Shown here: positions 1 through 5,292 of the stretch, piece after piece
How the letters are laid out: every line of letters begins with the position of its first letter
Numbering within the stretch: position 1 is the first letter of the stretch
Assembly (NCBI GenBank): GCA_003499325.1
Contig: DNIP01000038.1
Location: 8,871-16,491, forward strand
Direction of reading: 5' to 3'
Length of the DNA stretch: 7,621 bases
DNA from: Oscillospiraceae bacterium
GTDB lineage: Bacteria > Bacillota > Clostridia > Oscillospirales > Acutalibacteraceae
Position numbers and translations under genes: made by a program
The notes under the pieces: generated by a model
Databases searched by the model: none
Seen by the model: only the letters and a program-made list of their open reading frames with translations
What the model was told of the DNA's origin: nothing

Positions 1-18
1 TTTTAATGATACTTAGTA

Positions 19-429
19 TTATTTTATGATCTTTCTCGCAAACGCCGCGGCTTTCTTCAAATCACTCTCATTGGGTCTGCCCTTGTGGAGTCCCTTGAAC
101 TCGCCCTTGCAGTGGAATTCACGGTCATCCATCGTAATACCGACCTGATCCGCCTCCGCCTTCACCTTTTTCCATGTGGAGTTGAGCATGGCGGCGGAGC
201 CGAAGTTGACGATGCGCTTCACCTTGCTGCTGTCCAGCGAGCGGACAAAATTCCGTACCTCGGGGTCGATGCTGAACGCATAATAGGAGTTGCCGAGGAA
301 GAGGATATCGACAGGTTCATCGATGGGTTCACTGATCGGCAGCGCCTTGACGCCGACCGCTTCGGCGACCGCGTTGGCGAGCTTTTCGGTGTTACCCGTT
401 TTGGTGTAATATCTGACTGCGACCTTCAT
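19..429 (-). CDS. Small flavodoxin-family protein
   Basis: A 136-residue protein with the flavodoxin fold signature. The N-terminal strand (MKVAVRYY) leads into the FMN phosphate-binding loop T9-K-T-G-N-T14, followed by a helix; a second strand (DILFLGNSYY, about residues 41-50) and the FGSAAM segment (about 76-81) match the other flavin-side loops. The length is that of a short-chain flavodoxin. It probably binds FMN and shuttles electrons in the cytoplasm; the partner is unknown. The ATG at 429 has a good ribosome site (GAGG, 9 bases upstream) that overlaps the stop codon of the peroxidase gene, only 11 bp away, so the two are very likely cotranscribed and translationally coupled. Placed with a peroxidase and a peroxide sensor, it may supply reducing power for peroxide repair, but that is inference. 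It has no CxxC or iron-sulfur motif. An AT-rich dyad spans the stop codon (5-23) but lacks a T-run, so the operon may continue beyond the window edge. Confidence 0.88.
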   Translation of the reverse strand: MKVAVRYYTKTGNTEKLANAVAEAVGVKALPISEPIDEPVDILFLGNSYYAFSIDPEVRNFVRSLDSSKVKRIVNFGSAAMLNSTWKKVKAEADQVGITMDDREFHCKGEFKGLHKGRPNESDLKKAAAFARKIIK

Positions 430-440
430 ATGCCATTACC

Positions 441-986
441 TCAGAGCGCTTCTTCGACCGCTTTTCTAACGTCCTTCATATCGACGGTCGGCTCAAAACG
501 GGCGATCACATTGCCCTCGCGGTCAACGAGGAACTTGGTGAAGTTCCATTTGATATACGCTTTGTCGCCGAACGCCTTGTTGTTCATATCAGCGAACTTG
601 TTCAGCGCCTTGTTCTTGAGCCCCTTGCCGAAGCCCTCAAACGGCTTTTCTGTCGCGAGGAACGCAAACAGCGGATCGGCATTGTCGCCGTTGACGTCGA
701 TCTTCTTGAACTGGGGGAAGTCGGTGCCGAATTTCAGCGTGCAGAAGTTGTGGATCTCCTCCTCATCTCCGGGCGCCTGATTCGCGAACTGGTTGCACGG
801 GAAGTCGAGGATCTCCAAACCCTTGTCGCGCAGATCGCGGTACATTGCTTCAAGCGGCTCATAGTGCGGAGTGAAGCCGCAGCCTGTCGCCGTGTTGACG
901 ATCAACAGCAGCTTGCCCTTGTAATCGGCAAGGCTGACGTCGTTCCCTTTTCTGTCTTTTACTGTAAAATCGTATACTGTTTTCAT
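441..986 (-). CDS. gpx: Glutathione peroxidase family thiol peroxidase
   Basis: A full-length 181-residue member of the glutathione peroxidase family. The peroxidatic cysteine is C36 in NTATGCGFT; the other tetrad positions are visible as Q70 in the FPCNQF...PG block and W147-N148 in KWNFTKFLVDREG. C82 in HNFCTLKFG lies where the resolving cysteine sits in 2-Cys, thioredoxin-dependent family members (yeast Gpx3 also uses C36 and C82). The protein is therefore more likely a cytoplasmic thioredoxin-linked hydroperoxide reductase than a true glutathione enzyme; that part follows from the family, not from direct evidence. One small oddity is the block usually written QEPG, which here reads QAPG. 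The start ATG at 986 has AAAGGAG 8 bases upstream. It lies 29 bp after the OhrR-like gene and 11 bp before the flavodoxin, all on one strand, which fits a peroxide-inducible operon. Confidence 0.95.
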   Translation of the reverse strand: MKTVYDFTVKDRKGNDVSLADYKGKLLLIVNTATGCGFTPHYEPLEAMYRDLRDKGLEILDFPCNQFANQAPGDEEEIHNFCTLKFGTDFPQFKKIDVNGDNADPLFAFLATEKPFEGFGKGLKNKALNKFADMNNKAFGDKAYIKWNFTKFLVDREGNVIARFEPTVDMKDVRKAVEEAL

Positions 987-1015
987 TTGTCATTCTCCTT
1001 TCGGTTCATTATTCA

Positions 1016-1456
1016 TTATGATGGTTCTTTTCCCAGAAGCTCATACAACAGCTGATATAATTGAGCGGCTTTTTCGGGGGTGAGCGCGATACAGCCGCCG
1101 ACCTTGCGCGGGATCTCACGCGCCTGCTCCTGGAGCGCCCTGCCCTTATCGGTCAGGGTGATCAGGAAGGAGCGCTCATCCTCCGCGCTCTGGCGCTTTT
1201 CGATATACCCCGCCTGCCGCATCTTTTTGAGAAGCGGGGAGAGCGTGCCGCTGTCGAGCATCAGCCGCTTGCCGAGCTCACCCACAGGGATGCCGTCCTT
1301 TTCCCACAGCACCAAAAAGACGATGTACTGGGTGTAGGTCAGCCCGAGCGGCCTGAGGTACGGCGTATACAGCGCCGTCACACTCCGCGCCGCCGCGTAC
1401 AGCGGAAAGCACAGCTGATTCTCGAGCTTCATTTCTTCTTTATAGCTCATTTCCAT
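1016..1456 (-). CDS. ohrR: MarR-family peroxide-sensing repressor (OhrR type)
   Basis: A 146-residue winged-helix regulator. The N-terminal block LENQLCFPLYAAAR carries the redox cysteine (C16 with the start used here), at the place where Bacillus OhrR has its sensing C15. The recognition region LDSGTLSPLLKKM and the wing DERSFLITLT are also typical of OhrR. Family members repress organic-hydroperoxide genes and let go of DNA when the cysteine is oxidised. I see one further cysteine (in KVGGCIAL, near the C-terminus), which could matter for a two-cysteine mechanism. Start: a TTG-initiated extension to 1486 is possible, but the ATG at 1456 has an AAAGAGGTG ribosome site 8 bases upstream, and the earlier frame would run into the promoter -10 region. 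It is first in an operon with the peroxidase, its likely target, and probably autoregulated through the dyad at 1482-1496. Confidence 0.9.
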   Translation of the reverse strand: MEMSYKEEMKLENQLCFPLYAAARSVTALYTPYLRPLGLTYTQYIVFLVLWEKDGIPVGELGKRLMLDSGTLSPLLKKMRQAGYIEKRQSAEDERSFLITLTDKGRALQEQAREIPRKVGGCIALTPEKAAQLYQLLYELLGKEPS

Positions 1457-1481
1457 TTCTGTTGCACCTCTTTCTCTCTTG

Positions 1482-1496
1482 TGCAATTATATTGTA
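1482..1496 (-). promoter_or_regulatory. Candidate OhrR operator
   Basis: On the minus strand the 15-mer TACAATATAATTGCA is an imperfect dyad, with the half-sites TACAATA and (reversed) TGCAATT agreeing at five of seven positions. It resembles the known Bacillus OhrR site (TACAATT/AATTGTA) and it covers the -10 box and the predicted transcription start, where a repressor would block initiation. The operator role is inference from position, sequence and the adjacent regulator. Confidence 0.6.
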
Positions 1497-1519
1497 TCAA
1501 ACATAAATGAGTTTGTCAA
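1491..1519 (-). promoter_or_regulatory. Promoter of the ohrR-gpx-flavodoxin operon
   Basis: Reading the minus strand, a perfect -35 box TTGACA (1514-1519) is followed by a 17-base spacer and a -10 box TACAAT (1491-1496). Transcription should begin near 1484, about 28 bases before the ohrR start codon. No other comparably good promoter is seen in the operon. Confidence 0.85.
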
Positions 1520-1580
1520 GGGAAATTTATGCGCTTTTTCAATATTTTTTCATTGTTTATCAAATGGAACCGGTCTTTCC

Positions 1581-1607
1581 GTAGGGTACGGCGCTTGCGA
1601 CGTACCG
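1581..1607 (+). repeat. GTAGGG hairpin, copy with GGTACG arms
   Basis: GGTACG (1585-1590) pairs with CGTACC (1601-1606) around the core GCGCTTGCGA, preceded by GTAG. The core is almost identical to that of the copy at 1838-1864, while the arms differ but still pair. Confidence 0.65.
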
Positions 1608-1656
1608 ACACCTTTCCACTAAATCTTATCAATACGCGAAGCAAATCGCACCCTCC

Positions 1657-1680
1657 GTAGGGATGGTCATTGACCATCCG
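1657..1680 (+). repeat. GTAGGG hairpin, copy with GGATGGTCA arms
   Basis: GGATGGTCA (1661-1669) and TGACCATCC (1671-1679) form a 19-base perfect palindrome around one T, preceded by GTAG. It has the same leader as its neighbours but a different core (CATTG rather than GCTTGC). Confidence 0.65.
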
Positions 1681-1760
1681 CAGAATGACGGGCGTTTCTG
1701 TTATCGGGAACGACAGATAGAAACACAACATTCTGCTATGCGGTACGCACATCTCCTCAA

Positions 1761-1788
1761 TAGGATTTGCTTTTTAAGCAACGCCCTA
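1761..1788 (-). repeat. Short hairpin with TTGCTT/AAGCAA arms
   Basis: TTGCTT (1767-1772) pairs perfectly with AAGCAA (1776-1781) around TTT, and the outer TAGG/CCTA (1761-1764, 1785-1788) can extend the stem. On the minus strand it opens with GTAGGG, so it may be a diverged copy of the same repeat family. Confidence 0.45.
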
Positions 1789-1791
1789 CCG

Positions 1792-1815
1792 CGGGAGGAG
1801 CAAGCCCCTCCCCTA
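1792..1815 (-). repeat. GTAGGG hairpin, copy with GGGAGG arms
   Basis: Read on the minus strand, GTAGGG is followed by a hairpin in which CCTCCC/GGGAGG arms (1793-1798 and 1807-1812 on the plus strand) enclose a GCTTGC core, as in the copies at 1581 and 1838 but with other arms. Confidence 0.6.
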
Positions 1816-1837
1816 CAAATCCTCTGCAATGTTTATC

Positions 1838-1864
1838 GTAGGGGATGACGCTTGCGACATCCCA
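1838..1864 (+). repeat. GTAGGGG hairpin, copy with GGGATG arms
   Basis: GGGATG (1842-1847) pairs with CATCCC (1858-1863) around ACGCTTGCGA, preceded by GTAG. Compared with the copy at 1581, both arms have changed together so that pairing is kept. Confidence 0.65.
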
Positions 1865-1915
1865 TGACTTTTCGTTTATATCCATTTTTTCGCGAAGAAA
1901 ATCTCACCTGAACGA

Positions 1916-1947
1916 GTCGTCGGACACGCGTGCCCGACGACCCCTAC
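1916..1947 (-). repeat. GTAGGGG hairpin, copy with 8-bp GTCGTCGG arms
   Basis: GTCGTCGG (1916-1923) pairs with CCGACGAC (1934-1941), and the loop itself contains the palindrome CACGCGTG (1925-1932). On the minus strand the element opens with GTAGGGG, as the others do. Confidence 0.6.
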
Positions 1948-2027
1948 ATGGGGGAATCCTCCGTATTTGAACATCCTTCATTGATAACGTAGCGGCGGTC
2001 GTCCCTACAAAATCTTTGTCATTTAAC

Positions 2028-2060
2028 AAAAAGTACCGAGCGCTTTGGGCACTCGGTACT
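2028..2060 (-). terminator. Intrinsic terminator of the feo operon
   Basis: On the minus strand, AGTACCGAGTGC pairs with GCGCTCGGTACT (12 bp with one G-T wobble) around the loop CCAAA, and is followed directly by a run of five T. It lies 10 bases after the last feo-operon stop codon. Confidence 0.93.
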
Positions 2061-2070
2061 CAGAGGAAAA

Positions 2071-2247
2071 CTATTGCTTATGACAGGAGCCGGACATCGC
2101 ACAGTGCTTGCAGTTGCCGCAGCTGCATACCACCGACTTACCCTGTTTTTTCTTTTTGATCATGCTGAATATGATCGCCGTGACGATCGCAATCAGCACC
2201 GCACAGATGATGATTGTGCCGATGTTATTCGATATCCATGTGAACAT
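2071..2247 (-). CDS. FeoB-associated Cys-rich membrane protein
   Basis: A 58-residue protein with one N-terminal membrane helix (about residues 9-30, hydrophobic and ending in SMIKKKK) and a short cysteine-rich tail, CSCGNCKHCAMSGSC, with C41, C43, C46, C49 and C55. Size, architecture and position after feoB match the small FeoB-associated Cys-rich family of clostridia, whose role is not settled; the lysines after the helix suggest that the cysteine tail faces the cytoplasm, where it could bind Fe(II) or help pass it on. Start: a GTG at 2256 lies on top of the ribosome site, whereas the ATG at 2247 has AAGGAG 8 bases upstream, so I use the ATG. It follows feoB by 54 bp and is the last gene before the terminator, so it is the final cistron of the operon. 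Confidence 0.88.
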   Translation of the reverse strand: MFTWISNNIGTIIICAVLIAIVTAIIFSMIKKKKQGKSVVCSCGNCKHCAMSGSCHKQ

Positions 2248-2273
2248 ACATTTCACTCCTTCTTATCCAAGGG

Positions 2274-2289
2274 TTTTGCGAGGGCAAAA
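2274..2289. other. Small hairpin between feoB and the Cys-rich gene
   Basis: TTTTGC (2274-2279) and GCAAAA (2284-2289) form a perfect 6-bp stem with a 4-base loop in the 54-bp gap. It has no T-run on the transcribed strand, so it is more likely an mRNA-processing or stability element than a terminator, if it matters at all. Confidence 0.4.
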
Positions 2290-2301
2290 GCGCTCAACCG
2301 C

Positions 2302-4779
2302 TTACTTGATCTTGACGTCCTTGGTCAGCTTATTCGCTTCCTTATAAGGTCTGAAGAGCATATACAGCATGAACGCGATCAGCAGGATCGCAACGATCAG
2401 TCCGAATACATTCAGGTTGCCGGTGAAGGCGCCGCCGATCTGGTTGATGCACAGCGCGATCACATACGCAAAGATGCACTGATAGGCGATCGCGAACGCC
2501 GTCCACTTGCCGGAGTTCATCTCACGTCTGATCGCGCCCATCGCCGCAAAGCACGGCGCGCACAGCAGGTTGAACACGAGGAACGAGAAGCCTGTCACAC
2601 CGGTGAATACGCTCGCCAGCGTCGCCCATGTGGACATTTCTCCGCCGCCGTAGAGGACACCCATCGTACCGACGATGTTCTCCTTGGCGATCAGGCCGGT
2701 GATGGAGGCGACAGCCGCCTGCCAGTTGCCCCAGCCGAGTGGTGCGAAGATCCACGCGATACCGTTACCGATCACGGCGAGGATGCTGTTGCCGATCTCC
2801 TCCTCACCCAGCATGGTAAAGCTGCCGTCGACCCAGCCAAAGCGGCTGAGGAACCACAGAACGATGGTGGAGAGCAGGATGATGGTACCTGCCTTTTTGA
2901 TGAACGACCAGCCACGCTCCCACATGGAACGGAGCACGTTGCCGAGGGTCGGCCAGTGATAAGCGGGCAGCTCCATAACGAACGGAGCGGGCTCGCCCGC
3001 AAAGGGCTTGGTCTTTTTGAGCATGATACCGGAGATGATGATCGCCGCCATGCCGATGAAATATGCGCCAGTCGCGACCCACGGAGAGCCGCCGAAGATC
3101 GCGCCCGCGATCATCGAGATAAAGGGTATTTTTGCGCCGCAGGGGATGAAGGTGGTGGTCATGATGGTCATGCGGCGGTCGCGCTCATTCTCAATGGTAC
3201 GCGACGCCATAATGCCGGGGATGCCGCAGCCCGTTCCGATCAGGATCGGGATGAAAGACTTACCCGACAGACCGAAACGGCGGAAGATACGGTCGAGGAC
3301 AAAGGCGATACGCGCCATATAGCCGCAGGACTCGAGGAACGCGAGCAGGAAGAACAAGACGAGCATCTGCGGGACAAAGCCGAGCACCGCGCCCACGCCG
3401 GCGATGATACCGTCGAGGATCAGGCTCGAGAGCCATTCGGGAGCCTTGGCGGCCTCCAGCCAGTTACCGACAACGACGGGAATACCGGGTACCCATACGC
3501 CGAATTCGGCGGGGTCGTCGGGCTTACCCTCGTTCTTGACAAAGATATCCGCCGCATCCTTGACGTCCTTACCGGTGATGGTCTCCTTCTTCACCTCGAG
3601 GGTCTCTTCATCCTCGACGTCAAAGGTGAATTCGTCGCTGTCCTTGACGCTTGCGGCGAAATTCTTGACGGAGGTCACAGCCGCGTTCGCGTCATATTTT
3701 TCCGATTCAAAGTCGAGCGCCGCGAGCAGATCCTCATTGCCTGCCGATTGCGCCGCGCCGGTCAGCTTGCCGATCGCGTCGGCATGCTCCTCATACTGCG
3801 CGGTACCGATACCGAACAGGTGGAAGCCGTCGCCGAACAGACCGTCGTTCGCCCAGTCTGTCGCCGCGGAACCGACCGTGACCATGGAGATATAGTACAC
3901 GAGGAACATAACGACCATGAAGATCGGCAGACCCAGCCAGCGGTTGGTGACGATCTTATCGATCTTGTCGGAGGTCGAGAGCTGTCCCTTTTGCTTATTC
4001 TTATATACGCCGCCCAGGATCTTGCCGATATAGACATAACGCTCGTTGGTAATGATCGACTCCGCGTCATCGTCATATTCGTCCTCTACAGCCTTGATAT
4101 CCTTTTCAATGTGATCGAGGATCTCTTTGCTCAGGTTGAGCTTTTCTACAACCTTATCGTCGCGCTCAAAGATCTTGACCGCGTACCATCTCTGCTCCTC
4201 CTCGGGCATATCATGGACGCAGGCCTCTTCGATATGCGCGATCGCATGCTCGACCGCTCCGTCGAACGGATGCTTGGGGACGGGCTTCTTCTCCTCTGCC
4301 GCCTTGATCGCTTCCTCCGCGGCGTCCAACACGCCCTTGCCCTTTAAGGCGGAGATCGCAACAACCTTGCAGCCCAGCTGACGGCTGAGCTCCGCGGTGT
4401 TGATCCGAACGCCCGTTTTCTCAACAACGTCCATCATGTTGATGGCGATGACGACGGGGATGCCGAGCTCACAGAGCTGGGTAGTTAAGTACAAATTACG
4501 CTCCAGGTTGGTACCGTCAACGATATTGAGGATCGCGTCGGGGCGTTCTTCGATCAGATAGTTTCGCGCCACGACCTCCTCCAGCGTGTAGGGAGAGAGT
4601 GAGTAGATACCGGGCAGGTCGGTGATGGTCACGTCGCTGTGCTTTTTGAGCTTACCTTCCTTTTTCTCGACCGTTACGCCGGGCCAGTTGCCGACGAACT
4701 GATTCGCGCCTGTCAGGGCATTGAACAGGGTGGTCTTACCGCTGTTCGGGTTGCCCGCCAAGGCAATCTTGATATTCAT
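2302..4779 (-). CDS. feoB: Ferrous iron transporter FeoB
   Basis: A complete 825-residue Fe(II) uptake permease. The N-terminal G domain shows all motifs: G1 GNPNSGKT (residues 9-16), a switch region NWPGVTVEKKEG, G3 DLPG (54-57), G4 NMMD (114-117) and G5 SAL (143-145). A helical guanine-dissociation-inhibitor-like region follows to about 270. The membrane part has a first helix at about 281-302, then the conserved gate segments GTGCGIPG (515-522) and FIPCGAKIPF (544-553), and a late LCAPC cysteine pair (740 and 743). An acidic stretch of roughly 110 residues (about 318-428) lies between the first and second membrane segments and would face outside. Start: the ATG at 4785 is only one base from the GAGG ribosome site, while the ATG at 4779 is spaced 7 bases from it, so the latter is used. 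It lies in an operon with two FeoA proteins upstream and the Cys-rich protein downstream; expression is probably iron-repressed. Confidence 0.97.
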   Translation of the reverse strand: MNIKIALAGNPNSGKTTLFNALTGANQFVGNWPGVTVEKKEGKLKKHSDVTITDLPGIYSLSPYTLEEVVARNYLIEERPDAILNIVDGTNLERNLYLTTQLCELGIPVVIAINMMDVVEKTGVRINTAELSRQLGCKVVAISALKGKGVLDAAEEAIKAAEEKKPVPKHPFDGAVEHAIAHIEEACVHDMPEEEQRWYAVKIFERDDKVVEKLNLSKEILDHIEKDIKAVEDEYDDDAESIITNERYVYIGKILGGVYKNKQKGQLSTSDKIDKIVTNRWLGLPIFMVVMFLVYYISMVTVGSAATDWANDGLFGDGFHLFGIGTAQYEEHADAIGKLTGAAQSAGNEDLLAALDFESEKYDANAAVTSVKNFAASVKDSDEFTFDVEDEETLEVKKETITGKDVKDAADIFVKNEGKPDDPAEFGVWVPGIPVVVGNWLEAAKAPEWLSSLILDGIIAGVGAVLGFVPQMLVLFFLLAFLESCGYMARIAFVLDRIFRRFGLSGKSFIPILIGTGCGIPGIMASRTIENERDRRMTIMTTTFIPCGAKIPFISMIAGAIFGGSPWVATGAYFIGMAAIIISGIMLKKTKPFAGEPAPFVMELPAYHWPTLGNVLRSMWERGWSFIKKAGTIILLSTIVLWFLSRFGWVDGSFTMLGEEEIGNSILAVIGNGIAWIFAPLGWGNWQAAVASITGLIAKENIVGTMGVLYGGGEMSTWATLASVFTGVTGFSFLVFNLLCAPCFAAMGAIRREMNSGKWTAFAIAYQCIFAYVIALCINQIGGAFTGNLNVFGLIVAILLIAFMLYMLFRPYKEANKLTKDVKIK

Positions 4780-4808
4780 ATCCATACCTCATTTCTTGGT
4801 TGTCTTAA

Positions 4809-4817
4809 GCTAACTAA
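4809..4817. promoter_or_regulatory. GCTAA-type half-site upstream of feoB
   Basis: GCTAACTAA (TTAGTTAGC on the feoB strand) lies about 30 bases before the feoB start. It resembles one arm of the DtxR/IdeR consensus and the half-sites in the feo operon leader. Whether it works alone is unknown. Confidence 0.35.
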
Positions 4818-4822
4818 TGGTG

Positions 4823-4852
4823 AAAAAATATAGCGCGCCAAAAGCTGCGCTA
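4823..4852 (-). terminator. Terminator-like hairpin just before feoB
   Basis: On the minus strand, TAGCGC pairs with GCGCTA (4847-4852 with 4831-4836); two more G-C pairs are possible past a bulged base, and the loop is about five bases. Two bases later comes a run of six T. It stands in the intercistronic gap, some 45 bases before the feoB start, so it would lower readthrough from feoA unless it is opened. It could be an attenuator. Confidence 0.5.
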
Positions 4853-4916
4853 ATGATCCGCTTTTCATTGGGAGCTACGTGATATCAAGCGGAAAATGCT
4901 TATCTTTGATGATCCG
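4851..4916. repeat. Repeated TRATGATCCG and inner stem in the feoA-feoB gap
   Basis: TAATGATCCG (4851-4860) recurs as TGATGATCCG (4907-4916). Between them CCGCTT (4858-4863) can pair with AAGCGG (4887-4892). With the two terminator-like hairpins on either side this gives the gap the look of a structured leader; I recognise no known riboswitch class in it. Confidence 0.4.
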
Positions 4917-4942
4917 ATACTGCCTGCATTAAATAGAGACAG

Positions 4943-4971
4943 AAAAAGACGCACGCGTCCGCGTCCGCGTC
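4943..4971 (-). terminator. Weak terminator-like hairpin after the second feoA, with 3x CGCGTC
   Basis: Three exact tandem copies of CGCGTC (4954-4971) touch the stop codon of the feoA gene. On the transcribed strand each copy offers a GACGC arm that can pair with the single GCGTC beside a run of five T (4943-4947). The stem is only 5-6 bp and has alternative partners, so termination would be partial. Confidence 0.45.
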
Positions 4972-5191
4972 ATTCTACCTCGACCATCTCGGCGTCCGCC
5001 TTGCGGATCGACAGCTGATAGCCGCGCACGGTGACCTCCATCGGATCGCCCAAGGGAGCGACCTTCTGCACCTTGATCTCGACGCCCTTGGTGATGCCCA
5101 TATCCATGATACGGCGCTTGACCGCGCCCTCACCGTGGAGCTTTTTGACCTTGCAGGTGCTGCCGATGGCAACCTCTTTCAATGTTCTCAT
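4970..5191 (-). CDS. feoA: FeoA domain protein (second of two)
   Basis: A 73-residue cytoplasmic SH3-like FeoA protein. The family pattern is clear: the opening strand LKEVAIGSTCKVKKL, the central RRIMDMGITKGVEIKV with the conserved M-G-I/L turn, then APLGDPMEVTVRGYQLSIRKADAEMVEV. FeoA proteins bind the FeoB G domain or its complex and are needed for Fe(II) transport; the precise mechanism varies between organisms. Start: the ATG at 5197 sits directly against the AAAGGAGG ribosome site, while the ATG at 5191 is 6 bases from it, so the latter is chosen. The gene is 101 bp after the first feoA and 190 bp before feoB, both on the same strand. It differs strongly from the first FeoA, so the two are not a recent duplication and may have different tasks. 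Confidence 0.93.
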   Translation of the reverse strand: MRTLKEVAIGSTCKVKKLHGEGAVKRRIMDMGITKGVEIKVQKVAPLGDPMEVTVRGYQLSIRKADAEMVEVE

Positions 5192-5251
5192 ACTCATCCT
5201 CCTTTATGCTCTGTCATCACAGGCAGTCATCAAACGATCCAATCGGTTGAG

Positions 5252-5287
5252 ATTGCCACACCCCGCCCAGCGTGCGGGGTTCGCAAT
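5252..5287. repeat. Palindromic repeat between the two feoA genes
   Basis: ATTGC (5252-5256) and ACCCCGC (5260-5266) pair with GCGGGGT (5274-5280) and GCAAT (5283-5287) around a 7-base loop. On the minus strand it reads CATTGCGA...GTGGCAATCTC, the edge sequences of a palindromic repeat type seen scattered between genes in many bacteria. Within this operon transcript it would form a stable RNA stem that could protect or separate the messages. Confidence 0.65.
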
Positions 5288-5292
5288 GACGA

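Larger units (their letters stand above)
1520..2027. repeat. Gene-free region with clustered GTAGGG-led hairpin repeats
   Basis: About 500 bases between two operons hold no credible gene: the open frames here are short, lack ribosome sites and run through palindromes. The stretch instead contains several hairpins, in both orientations, each opening with GTAGGG or GTAGGGG (written on its own strand) followed by a self-complementary arm pair. They lie at about 1581-1607, 1657-1680 and 1838-1864 (plus) and at about 1761-1788, 1792-1815, 1916-1947 and 1991-2008 (minus; the last is degenerate). Three of them share a GCTTGC core. A further imperfect hairpin has CAGAATG (1681-1687) pairing with CATTCTG (1729-1735) and inner arms near 1694-1701 and 1713-1724. 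This looks like a landing ground for short interspersed palindromic repeats. Confidence 0.7.

Noticed and set aside
5..23. AT-rich dyad at the end of the flavodoxin gene as a terminator
   Set aside because: The pairing is almost all A-T with one wobble and no T-run follows on the transcribed strand within the window.
85..780. Open frame of 231 codons on the plus strand
   Set aside because: It lies antisense to the flavodoxin and peroxidase genes, which have clear family motifs and ribosome sites.
1516..1752. Minus-strand open frame of 78 codons in the repeat region
   Set aside because: It runs through two palindromes, has no ribosome site and resembles no protein family; it also overlaps the -35 box of the ohrR promoter.
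1639..1772. AAGCAAATC...GATTTGCTT as inverted ends of a small mobile element
   Set aside because: Only 9 bases match, no target-site duplication is visible, and the right copy is explained by the local hairpin at 1761-1788.
1581..1947. Possible CRISPR array
   Set aside because: The repeats differ in arms, orientation and spacing, and there are no uniform spacers or cas genes.
2074..4347. Long open frame (757 codons) on the plus strand
   Set aside because: It is antisense to feoB, shows the Asp/Arg/His-rich composition of a shadow frame, has no ribosome site and no recognisable domain.
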